DNA of 64,000 bases from Closterium sp. Naga37s-1 (Eukaryota; Streptophyta; Zygnematophyceae; Desmidiales; Closteriaceae). The notes under the pieces are model-generated. The model searched no databases and was not told the origin of the DNA. It saw only the letters and a program-made list of their open reading frames with translations. Below, in pieces: positions 32,575-43,096 of the stretch. The stretch is taken from assembly GCA_947471745.1 (NCBI GenBank), contig CANJKZ010000724.1:1178001-1242000 (forward strand), in the 5' to 3' direction. Position 1 is the first letter of the stretch. Every line of letters starts with the position of its first letter. The translations under genes and the position numbers were made by a program.

Positions 32575-32590
32575 CTCCCCTGCCCAGCTC
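32575..32590 (-). other. Polypurine tract of element G
   Basis: On the minus strand GAGCTGGGCAGGGGAG stands immediately before the 3' LTR. Element H carries the near-identical GAGCGCGGCAGGGGAG at the same place (11450-11465), which supports it as the plus-strand primer. Confidence 0.8.
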
Positions 32591-32737
32591 ACGCTTGGGC
32601 ACCCACACACAAGGTCCACCCAGAACCCAGAGGGATATAATACAAGGAGAAAAGTCCTTCTACGTGCACCCAACACATAGCACGCAGATCAACGCACCAG
32701 CCGTGCAGAAGGGCACGGCACCTACTGCTGCACCTCG

Positions 32738-34260
32738 TCATCCCCGTCGCCCACGTCGGCCAGACGCACTTGGCCGATTGCGACGGAGCACCGGTTGAAA
32801 GCCGGAAAATACAGCGCCTTCGTTAGAAAGTCCGCCGGCTGCTCGGAGGACGGGATGTACTGCAGAGCAATCTTCCTGCGCTTCACCATCTGCTGCAGCT
32901 AGGCGTAGCGTCGCTCCATGTGCTTGAGGTTGCCCTTGAGCCCCAAGCCCTCTGCGACAGTGATTGCCGACTGGTTGTCCACGTGCAGAACAGTCGAAAC
33001 TCCGCAAGGAGGAAGCGTAGACGGCGAGCCTCCTTGCCGGTTCGGTGGCCGCGACGTACTCTGACTCGGTCGACGAGAGCGTCGCGCACTTGATGCGCTG
33101 GCTCGACCAGGAGACTGTGGCTCCCTCGAAGACGAAACCGTAGCCGCCTGTGCTCGTCCGATTCTGCTTGTCGCCAGCGTCGTCGGCATTTGCATACCCG
33201 ACCAGACACATCGACTCTGGTCCGCCGCTGAACTCTAGAGCGGCGTCACGGGTTTCAGCGAGGTAGTGCAGACAGCGATCGACCTCACGCCAATGGTTGT
33301 CGCTCCGCACTGTCAGGCCGGATCCGAGCTTGGTGCAAGCGAAGGCAATGTCGGGCCTCGTCGTGGTGGCCGCGAACTGCAGCAAGCCGACCTTCTGCCG
33401 GTTCTCTGCTTCCTCGCGCGACTGGAACTCGTCGTCGTCGAACACCAGCTCTGCGTAGGCGTCGACGGAGACCGGTGTCTTCGGCACTCGCCCGGTCTGC
33501 TCTTCATCGATGAAACGCCGACGCAGCTTGTCGACGTAGACTTGCAGGTGAAGCCACAGCTTCCTCGCAGGACGATCGCGCACGATTTCCAGCCCGAGGT
33601 ACTTCTCGAACGGGCTGATTTCACGCAGCTCGAAGGCGGCCTCCAGCAGCTCTTTCAGCACCTTCAGCATCGCAGTGTTGCTGCTTGCAGCGAGCAGATC
33701 GTCGACGTAGACGAGCACCCAGCACGCCACTCCGTCGTCGCCGACCTTGAAGTAGAGAGCCTCATCGACCAGGCTCTTCTTCTAGCCCGCGCCAGTTAGC
33801 ACCGCGTCGAGCGCCGAGTACCACAGCAGCGGACTCTGCTTCAGTCCGTACAAGCTCTTCAGCAGCTTGTAGACGCGACCGGTGCCGTCGTTGTAGTAGT
33901 CGGGCTGGTACATGTAGAGGACGCGATCCAGCTTGCTCTGCAGAAACGCATTTTTCATGTCCAGCTGCATCAGGTGCAGGTCGAGGACTGCTACGATGCT
34001 GAGGAAGATCCGCAGAGTTACGTAGCTCCCCACCGGCGCGTACGTCTCGTCGTAGTCTGCGCCGTAGACCTACGTGAAACCTTTCACCACCAGGCGAGCC
34101 TTCTCGCGGGCGGCCGTGTTGTCGACGTGGTACTTCGTCATGAGCACCCAGCGGTTCTTCATGACATTGACACCGCGTGGACGCTCGACCAGCTCCCACG
34201 TCCTGTTAGAAATGAGACTCATGATCTCCTCATCCATGGCGGCCTTCACCGCCTTGCCTT
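32738..34260 (-). pseudogene. Element G RT-RNase H remnant
   Basis: RT holds LDMKNAFLQSKLDRVLYMYQ, LKSLYGLKQSPLLWY and CWVLVYVDDLLAASSNTAML. RNase H holds VGYANADDAGDKQNRTSTGG, KCATLSSTESEYVAA and a C-terminal tail. Domain wording is nearly identical to element H, giving two independent copies of family 2 in the window. Part of a broken element. Confidence 0.88.
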
Positions 34261-36345
34261 CACGCCTCCTTCACCGTCATGTTGGCGATGTCCCAGCGAT
34301 GCTCTGGGTCGGCGTTCATGTCGGGGTCGAGCTCGGGCAGATCGACGTCGTCCTTTGCGTCGTCGAGCAGAGTGCTGTAGGCCGTCGGCGGCAGACAAGC
34401 GTGATAGCTCAGCTTCTCAGGCGGCTTGCCGATGTTGGAGCGGGCAGATCGTCGCGGTTTCGCCTCTTCGACCGCGACCTCCACGACGTCGATGTCGTCC
34501 GACTGCTCCAATGTCGAAAGCTCCCCTTCATCGCCGCCGGCCGCACCGATGACTTCCACAACGTCGTCGCTCGACGAGTCGTCGAAATGCTCCCCTGTCG
34601 GCAGCTTCTCTACCGACTGCTCCACCAGGATCGGCCGCTCCGCCAACGGCTCCCCTGAAGCTGGCGCCTCTCCCGACGGCTTCTCTGCGGTCCGCGCCTC
34701 TGCCGACGGCTTCTCTGCGGTCTTCTTTGACGTCGACGACTCCCCTGTCATCTGCCGCTTCCCGTCGCTGACCTTCTCGGCGTTACGTTGGCCACCGGCG
34801 ATGCAACCGGTCGGCGCGGCAGGCGACGCACCAAGTCTCCCCTCATCGCCGGCGGCCGACGAGGATCCCTGCACAAGGGGAGGGTGGGAGGGGGTGACGT
34901 TGTCTGCGTCGTCCTCATCAAGCTCGTCGTCCGCGGCGAGCAGTGGAGGGTGCACCGAGGAGGAATCGGTCGGCGGGGTAGAGGGCGTCCTCGTTGACGC
35001 CGGCCCGTACTCCACCTTCCACATTTCCATCGACAAGGTCTCGTAGAAGGTCGCCTCGACTGTCGTGACGACTTTGTTGTCCGTCAAGTTGAGCACCTCC
35101 CAGCCCTTGCTCTCTGCCGACACTTTGAGGTGGAGACCCCAACGGGCCTTCGGCGCCAACTTCCCGCCGCGCCGCTGCTCGGGGACCATGAACTGCACCA
35201 TGCAGCCCCACACGCGCGCCAACGTCAAGTCCGGCTTCTTCTCGAACAACAGCTCGTGCGGCGACGTCCCCGAAGGCAGAGAGGCCCGTTCGAGGCAATT
35301 GCGCACCCAGACAGCCTGTCGCAGAGCAAGGTGCCACCAGTGATGCTTCACGCCCATGTGCAGAAGCATCGTCCGCACGGCCTCGACGACCGTGCGCATC
35401 TCCCGCTCGGCCATCCCGTTCTGCAGCGGAGTGTAGGGGCACGTCAGATTGTGGAGGATTCCCTTGTCCTCGACGAGGTCGGTGAAGGCGCGGCCGAGGA
35501 ACTCCCCTCCACGGTCCGAACGCAACTTCTTCACCGTCTTCGACGTCTGCCGCTCCACCTCCGTCAGCCATTTTTCGAAGACGACCAGCACATCGCTTTT
35601 CTTCGCGATCGGCCTCACCCACACGTAGCGAGTCTTCCTATCTTTCAGCAGAAGAAAGTAGAGGCTGCCATCGTTGGCGGCCACTCGAAATGGCCCGCAG
35701 AGGTCGATGTGCACCACATCAAGCGCATTCTCGGCGTCCGATCCTTGGTCGGGGAAGGTGTGCCGTGCAAGTTTGCCGCCAACGCAGGAGGCACACGGCA
35801 GATCAGCTGCAGTCGACTTCTTCATGTCCAGACCGGCGGTGACCTCATGTTTCGCCGAGATCTTGATCGTGTCGACGCCGACGTGCGCAAGCCGTGCGTG
35901 CAACATGTCCGGGGTCAACTTCGTCGCCGACGCGGTAGTCTGCAGAGCTACTACCTCCGTCGAAGTCATCGTCGACTTCGTCGAGCAGAGGCGCAGGTCG
36001 GTGCAGAGAATTCTGCCGGAGTAGCGTGCTCGACCAAGGACATCGCCGGCAGAAGACACCAGCAGCATCTCTCCGCCGTCGTCCTTTAGCTTCACGCCGT
36101 TCTCCTTCAGCTGGCCAGCAGACAGCAGGTTCGCGTGCACACCCGGAACATAGAGCACGTCGGGGACGAGGACCTTCTTCCCGGCATCCCATTGCAGAGC
36201 GACGGTGCCTCTGCCTTCGACGCTCTGAAGTGCCCCGTTGAAGCCGCGGACGTGGCGCACGTCGCCGCTCGGCTGCATGTCGACGAAGGCCTCCTTTGTC
36301 CCCATCAAATGGTGGGAGCAGCCGCTGTCGAGCAGCACGACAGTC
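34260..36345 (-). pseudogene. Element G protease-integrase-linker region
   Basis: The longest open stretch in G. It begins with LLDSGCSHHLMGTKEAF (protease active site), then LHARLAHVGVDTIKISAKHE (the HHCC zinc-binding region), PCASCVGGKLARHTFPDQG, the integrase core with VVHIDLCGPFR, KLRSDRGGEFLGRAF and PLQNGMAEREMRTVVE, and LARVWGCMVQFMVPE. A Ser/Thr/Glu/Pro-rich linker (EKPSAEARTAEKPSGEAPAS) leads to RT. It closely follows the Tnt1-like copia plan. Part of a broken element. Confidence 0.88.
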
Positions 36346-36404
36346 GGATTGGCATGTACAGGAGCAGCGACCGCCTTGAAGTCTTTGCCAGCCTCCAGCG
36401 CCAG

Positions 36405-37440
36405 CTAGATCGTCGGCTCCACCACGCCGACCATCGAGCACGAAGCCTCCTCGCCACGAGCGTTGCCGCCTGAGGAGGCGGCATCCTTCGTCAAAGACGT
36501 CTTCGACGCCTGCTTCTCCTTGCGCGGCTGGTTGTCTCGACGACGACGGCCACCATCTGACCTTCTGCGATTGGCGTCCCGGTCGTCGTCCGACTCGTCT
36601 CGGTCGGGGCAGTCGTACGAGAGGTGGTCAGGAGCATCGCACATGTAGCAACGGCGTCCTTCTCGACGCGAGCCTTTGCCTCCGCGATCACCTCCTTTCG
36701 CCGACTTTTCACGGTCGGCGCCCTCAGTCGATTACGCGTTCGACGACTTCCAGCCACCGCCTCCGCCAGACTTCCCACGCTGCCCCTGTTGGCGTCCCAG
36801 CTTCGCCTGGGCGACGTAGTCGGCATGCGGAAGCAGTTCTGCAGGTCGCTCAGACTCCTGCATGTACTCGTCCTGGATGATGTGGCTCGAAAGCAAGTCC
36901 TCGTTCAGATTCTCCCGCGTGCCGGAAATTGTCAACATCCGGCGCATTAGATTGTAGCCCGAGGGGAGGCCACTGATGACATGCGTGACATACGACGCCA
37001 CCAAGTAGTCGACGCCGGCCATCCGCAGATCGGCGAAAACTCGCCGCGCTCGATTGCAGTACTCGGTCGCCGATTCTTGCTCCCCCATACGAAAGTTGGT
37101 CAACTTCTTCTCCAGTTGACTGATGTAGAGGTCGTCGGTCGCTTTGTAGGTGCGCATGATGTACTGCCACACTTGGTAGCCAGCATCCACCCGTTGTCTG
37201 CACGACGTCAATGCGACCTGCACCAGAGGCGAGCAACACCTCGAAATGACCATGAAGGTCAGTAGATGAGCAGCGCGAAATTCCGCCCAGAGTTCAGAGT
37301 CGTCTGCGTCCGGCGTCTGAACATTGCCGTCGACGAACTTCTTCAATCCGGCGATCTCCAGCTGAGGCTCGATGGATTCAATCCACGTGATCAAGTCGTG
37401 TCGACCATCGATGTTGCCGTTCGAGCTGCCTCCTGTCACA
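36405..37440 (-). pseudogene. Element G Gag remnant
   Basis: Gag core reads IDGRHDLITWIESIEPQLEI, CRQRVDAGYQVWQYIMRTYK, LYISQLEKKLTNFRMGEQES and VISGLPSGYNLMRRMLTIS, a copia Gag domain. A basic stretch (QRGKSGGGGGWKSS) leads to a zinc knuckle (CYMCDAPDHLSYDC). Upstream to the LTR (37441-37840) is leader sequence without a recognisable gene. Part of a broken element. Confidence 0.83.
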
Positions 37441-37840
37441 GATGATCACAGCACATGCGCCTGCACTCCGCCAACGCCGACGTCGGAGGCCCGGATCACT
37501 CCGCGAACCCTCGTGCTTTCATCGCCGACAACGTTGCCGCCGTCACCTTCGTTGTGCACGGGTCGGGGAGAGGCGGACGCACCGTCCGATTCTGCACGGG
37601 GAGGGGGATGCTAACGCGCCCATTGGGCACGAGTTCCAAGGAGCAGAATCTCCAAGTCCGCCTTGCCGTACCCGTCAGCCTCGTGGCGTGCCCGAACACC
37701 AGCCTCTCTCGCCTGCAGGATATCTTCTACGCCTGCTTCGACTACGAGGTCGACCATGGCGACTAAGACGGCTGCCGGCCTAATACAACTTAGGTAACGA
37801 ATGCAGAAGTCGGCTAATCTGAAGGTTCTAACGCGGGGCC

Positions 37841-37859
37841 GTCCACGCTCACCGCACCA
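37841..37859 (-). other. Primer-binding site of element G
   Basis: On the minus strand TGGTGCGGTGAGCGTGGAC follows the 5' LTR end with no gap. It starts with TGG, complement of the tRNA CCA end, but is unlike the initiator tRNA-Met site used by families 1 and 3. The tRNA cannot be named from sequence alone. Confidence 0.65.
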
Positions 37860-38732
37860 TGTGGAGAGTCACGACACAACATGAGTGGACTACGGTGGAG
37901 GGCACGGGGTTGTGCGAGTGATCGTAGCTGGTGCTAACGTTCTTACTTCTTGCTTGTGTTCACAAAGAAGTTTGGCGGAACAACTTGCATTGAAAAGTTG
38001 ATAGTACAATTGAGGCATGCAGAACAAAAAGGACTAGAATGGCATGCAACACCTAGCAAGGGCAAAATCTGCCAGCGCAGCTGAAGAGCGGCTTGCCGAT
38101 GCTGCAGCAGAGTAGTCTGCCAGCGTTGCACTGCGCACGGTCAGCCAGCACTGCAGTCGCAGGTGACTATCTGCACTCGCAGGTAACTATCTGCAGTCGC
38201 AGGTTGTCTATCTGCGCAGATGTGCGCACCTACCAAGTAGGTGCAGGTTGGCGGTTTCACCGTCAGGCACATTGCGCAGGTGCCAGATAGAAAACGTGTC
38301 GTCGGTTTCGCCAGGTGCGCACCGTCGACCACGTGATGCCATTCCGCAGGTAGAACTTCGCCAAAATCTCCTGGGCGAAAGTTCTCACGCCTCCGCAGAG
38401 TTTCGCACACGTCTGCGAATTCGGTCGATCAGCTCGACATCGCTCGGTCGAACAGCGTTCGCCGAGCAGAGCTCCTCGACCCGAACTCTTCGACCAGAGT
38501 TCCTCGACCAGGATCGTCGACCAGCGCTCTTCGACGGGATCTCGTCGCGCAGAGATCGTCGACCAGAGCTCGTCGCGCAGAGCTCGTCGACCAGATTCTG
38601 TCGAGCGAGCCTGCTCGACCGCAACTTCCGTCGAACTGCAGAAGCCCATTTCGTCGACCAATCCGTCGCGAACTTCTCGTCGACGGCGAGATCGGCTGCG
38701 CCCAAGCGAGGGCGGGGCTTTTCTCTTCGACA
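37860..38732 (-). repeat. 5' LTR of element G
   Basis: On the plus strand it starts TGTGGAGAGTCACGACACAAC, parallel to TGCAGAGAGTCACTACACAAC of the left copy, and ends TTTTCTCTTCGACA. It contains about 240 bp of tandem TCGACCAGAGCTCGTCGCGCAG-like units (38450-38690) absent from the left LTR, and a short CTATCTGCACTCGCAGGTAA duplication near 38160-38200. Confidence 0.92.
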
Positions 38733-38737
38733 GTTTG

Positions 38738-39415
38738 TCTGTATCTGCATGCTACAGGGCCAGGGGAAACTAGCAGAACCAGAACTTGGCTTGTTGGGCA
38801 AGGAGAAAACAGGTTCTGTTTTTAGGACCTGAACCTGGTTGTTGTTTTCCCATGTTGGAAAAACAGAACCAGAGGTTGTTTACCAACCTACCACCTGCTG
38901 TTTTGTCCAGCCAGGGTGGTTCTGTTGCTTGGAATTATTTGGGATCATCCCTGGCTGTTCCCAGGTTGATTCCCAAGGTCCCTGCTAGCTCTAGCTATTT
39001 ATTCCTTCTCTGTTTTTACTCTAGATCTACGCCGTTCGACGGCGGAATGTTACCGGAGCCAACGCTGGTACGCTAGTACTAGGACGCTAGGCAAACGCTG
39101 TCCGAGCCATAACTCTGCAATATCAGAACTTTTTGCGAGGCTACTTGGTTTATTTTAAAGCCCGTTGAGTAAGCTTCGATATAGCAAACTCTCAGCTTAA
39201 TTCGATGGATGGTCTGCATGGTTTTTTGCGCGACGTTAAATGTACTCTTGCTGATTGATTGCGTTCGTCTTATCCCTTTCTCTACCTAGTCGGTCCCAAG
39301 GATAGGGGTTGGTCTTGTACCAGGCACCCAGGGACCCTTGGAGGTGACCCCGAGGAGAGGTTTAAGTTTCAATTGCGTCTTAATAGCTTGAGTTTATTAG
39401 GCTCTTACACCAACA
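38738..39415 (+). repeat. 5' LTR of element E, right part
   Basis: Resumes the family-1 LTR at TCTGTATCTGCATGCTACAGGG and ends GGCTCTTACACCAACA. A degenerate primer-binding site follows from 39417. Together with 31591-31955 it gives about 1,043 bp. Confidence 0.92.
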
Positions 39416-39461
39416 AGTCGGTATCAGAGCTGGGTTATAGTGATCCTCGTTATATGTAGCT

Positions 39462-41955
39462 ATGGCGGGAAATGTTTCAACGGGAGGTAGCGAATCTTCA
39501 GTCCAAGATCGTAGCGATAGCCAAGATTCTGGTCGCGAACAAACCAGGGCTTGCTGATCAAGGAGGTGCTGAAGAACTTCACCGTCGAGAAGTTCAATGG
39601 TGAGGGCTATGATGATTGGGCCTGGAAAATGCAACTATGTTTCCGTCAGATCGGTTTTCTGAAGCTAATGATTGGGGAGGAGCCTATACAGAGTGACCCC
39701 GCACTGCAGGAAGATTGGGACAAGCGCGCCTCGGCTGGCTACTTGATGCCGCATAGTTTGGAGCTGAACCAGCGTAATCACGTCATGCACCTGCTGGTGG
39801 AGGTTGAGTGCGGTCCGAAGGCGTGGACCGTGCTGAAGGAGCTGCACGCCCCGACCACCGTTGTCGCGACAATCATGATGGAGAGGGAGCTGTCCGCGTT
39901 ACGCCTGAGCGAGGGAGAGCCGGTGCAACCAGCTCTGGACAAGATGCGTGATCTGTACGCGAAGTTGGCGACCGTGGGAATCACCTACCCGGAGCACTCC
40001 AAGTGCCTGAAGATGCTCTCGCTGCTGCCGGAATTGTGGCTTCAACACACGAGCCGATAGAGCCTGCCCCTGAACCAAAACTTGTGGACGCTCGAGTGGA
40101 TGCGCACAACGATTCTGGAGGAGGATTTCCGTCGCCGCCAACTGAGGGGTGGAGACGACGGCAGCGGTGGCTACGGCATGCAAGGGAGCCGACGTGGCTT
40201 CCGTGGTGCTGGTCGCGAGCAAAGAAGGACGACGACTCCAACAACCAACAAGGAGGTACCGGTTGGGGTCGCGGTGGGAAATCTGGACGTGGCGGAAGAT
40301 CGGGTGCTAGTGGCAAAATGAAAGGGACCTGCTGGTATTGTGAGAAGGAAGGGCATCCCTGGTTCTTGTATTATAAGAAACCCGAAGGATGGACCCCCCA
40401 GAATCGCCATCAGGATGGAGGTGCGCGGAGCAACCAGAAGATCGGCGCAAATATGGTCGCAGATTCGTCCGACGACAACCTTCGAGGCAAAAGCGGTGCT
40501 GAGAAGAAAAAGGAGCGTGCCACGGGCCAATTCTTCCATGTTGGAAACGAGGGGGAGCAAGGAGACGGTTTTCCCAAGGTTGGAGCAGAGCTGCACCCCC
40601 TGAAGTTTTGGGTTTATGACACGGGCGATGCGCGGACGATGACGCTGCGCAAGGACCTGCTGGACGACCTACGGGCTGCGCCGATCCCCGAGCTGTACTC
40701 TGCATCTGGACACGCGCTGAATATGGCTGGAGCAGGACGAGCCGTATTGAAGGGAGCGGATGGCAAGCTGGTAGTGCTGCACGACGTTCTTCTGCGCTAG
40801 AGTAAGGACGTGTACAGATCCATGTGGCAGCTGCCGGCGGTGGCGTGGTACGGTGGGGGGCAGGCTATAGAGGGGTCTGCGTCGCAGGGGGGGTGCAACG
40901 CCGATGGAGAGGTTGGGTTGAAAGTGCCGGCCAGATCCGGGGATGTGGGGCATGTGGCAATGCCCTTGCTGAAGCAGTTGGAGAAGGATGGAGCCGTCAA
41001 GGGTCTCAAGCTGAACAGACAGCCACCCGACAAGAATTGTGAATTCTGCTTGTTTCCAAAATTCACCCGTTTCCCTTTCAATAGTGTGGCTAGCAGGAGC
41101 AAGAAGCATTTGGAGCTGGTCCACATGGACTTGGTGGGGCCGCTGCCGGTTCAGGGGCACAAGGGGGAGCGGTACTTCCTGACCATAATAGATGATTGGA
41201 GCAGGCTGATGTGGGCTCAAAAGGACCACGCCGCCTCTACGGTACGGGATGATTGGCTGCCGTTCGAGGAGAAGCAAGCAGAGTGTGTGGTGAAGCGGAT
41301 TCGGACAGATCGGTGTTGAGTTCCTTGGAGCTGAGATGACAGCCTGGCTGAAGAAACAGGGCATCCAGAGGGAGCTGACCACGTCTTACACCCCACAGTC
41401 AAACGGTGTAGCAGAACCGCCGAATCGGACAATTCTGGAGACAGCTAGGGCGCTGCTCATAGAATCTGAATCGGGGAACTCCATGTGGCCCCATGCTGTC
41501 CAGCAAGCTACCGTAGCTAGGAATAGAGTGCTCACCAAGGTTGGGGATGACTCATGGGTGCCACTGGAGAGATGGCTTGGGAGGAAGCCGCCGGTGGACA
41601 TGCTGCGGGTGTTCGGCTGCATGGCGGTCGCCCACGTCCCCAAAACGCACCGAAGTAAGTTGGGGCCAAGTGCAATCTGGTGTGTGCATTTGGGGCTGGC
41701 TGCTGAGAGCTAGGGATGGCTGCTGTGGGAACCATGCAAGGGTGTGCTTTTTGACAGCAGGGATGTAAAGTTTGTTGACGGCCTGATGTATGGGGGCTGG
41801 AAGAAACAGCCGGAGGCCAAGGTATAACACGAGATGGAGCAGATCACCATGCAGCTGGACCTGACTCCTAATGTGTGGGAGGAGGGAGAGGAGGCAGCTG
41901 GAAAGGGTGGTGACAGAGAGAGGGTACAGGAGGCACCTGCTGGTGGAAGGGATGG
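39462..41955 (+). pseudogene. Element E Gag-protease-integrase remnant
   Basis: Matches element A: Gag with FTVEKFNGEGYDDWAWKMQL, zinc knuckle CWYCEKEGHPWFL, protease-region AAPIPELYSASGHALNMAG, GAG-pre-integrase GHVAMPLLKQLEKDGAVKG and integrase LVHMDLVGPLPVQGHKGERY, plus RVFGCMAVAHVPKTHRSK. The piece ends at GATGG (41951-41955), the duplication made when element C inserted. Part of a broken element. Confidence 0.88.
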
Positions 41956-41969
41956 TGTTGGTGTAAGGC
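41956..41969 (-). repeat. 14-bp tip of the 3' LTR of element C
   Basis: TGTTGGTGTAAGGC on the plus strand is the reverse complement of the family-1 LTR end GCCTTACACCAACA. It stands directly after GATGG, where the left edge of minus-strand element C must lie. The rest of that LTR, and the C-terminal part of C, are gone. Confidence 0.8.
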
Positions 41970-43096
41970 ACTGTTCACATTGCACGACATCCAGCCGTCT
42001 GTTTGTACGAGTATGCGTGTGCGAATGCATTTAGGTGTGAATGGAATGTTAGTGTGTTTGTTTGCTTTCGCAATTTTCGCTTGAAGCATTTGCAGGTACT
42101 CGCGCAATGTGCGCTGGAACAACATTGTACGCGCTATGAACAGTGCAAGCAGAAAGGACGAGCTCGCAAAGGAACCCAAGATGGAAGCTTTGCAGTTCGG
42201 TTGAATTGAATGCGCAGATTCAGTTCTATCCAACTCGAAATTCTACTGTTTTGTTTGGTTAACTATAGTGCACCAGGGCAGGCACTATAGGGGTACAATT
42301 TAGGTGAAGGTTGGATGTTGTTTGTCTGTATCTGCATGCTACATGGTGAGGGGAAACCAGCGGAACCAGCATTTGGCTGGTTAGGCAAAGAAAAAACATG
42401 TTCTGTTTTTAGGACCTGAACCTGGTTGTTGTTTTCCCAGGTTGGAAAAACAGAACCAGATGTTGTTTACCAACCTACCACCTGCTGTTTTGTCCAGCCA
42501 GGTTGGTTCTGTTGCTTGGAGTTATTTGGGATCATCCCTGGTTGTTCCCAGGTTGATTCCCAAGGTCCTTGTTAGCTAGAACTATTTATTCCTTCTCTGT
42601 TTGTACCTGGATATAGTCAATTTGATTCAAACGAATTCCTTCCTTGCTGGAATTTCGTTTCTACGCGGTGTAACGGCGGAATGCTACCGAGTCAACGCTA
42701 GTACGCTAGCACTACCACTCTAGGCCAACGCTGCCCGAGACATAACTTCGTAATGGCAGAACTTTTCGCGAGGCAACTTGGCTTATTTTAAAGCTATTGG
42801 AACGAGCTTCGATATAGCAAATTCTCAGCTTAATCCGATCGACGGTCTGCACGGCACGCCGCGCGACGCACAAGGTACTCTCGTTTTTCTGGCTAAGTCA
42901 TTCTTGGTCTCTCTCTCTACAAACTCGGACCCGAGGATAGGGGCTGGTCTTGTACCAAGCACCTAAGGACCCTTGGAGGTGACCCCGAGGAGAGGTAATA
43001 AGTTTGATTAGGTCTTAATAACTTGAGTTTGTTAGGCCTTTACACCAACAAGCTGGTATCAGAGCTGCGTTATAGTGATCCTCGTTATAGGTAGCT

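Larger units (their letters stand above)
31956..38732 (-). mobile_element. Element G: family-2 Ty1/copia, nearly full length, broken
   Basis: Both LTRs, a polypurine tract, a primer site and most coding domains are present. GTTTG (31951-31955 and 38733-38737) flanks it as a 5-bp duplication within the LTR of E, and its outer bases are TG...CA. From the right on the minus strand: 5' LTR (37860-38732), leader, Gag (about 36640-37440), zinc knuckle (near 36600-36650), protease (near 36310-36340), integrase (about 34950-35960), Ser/Glu-rich linker, RT (about 33550-34260), RNase H (about 32740-33250), purine tract, 3' LTR (31956-32574). A handful of breaks. Confidence 0.94.
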
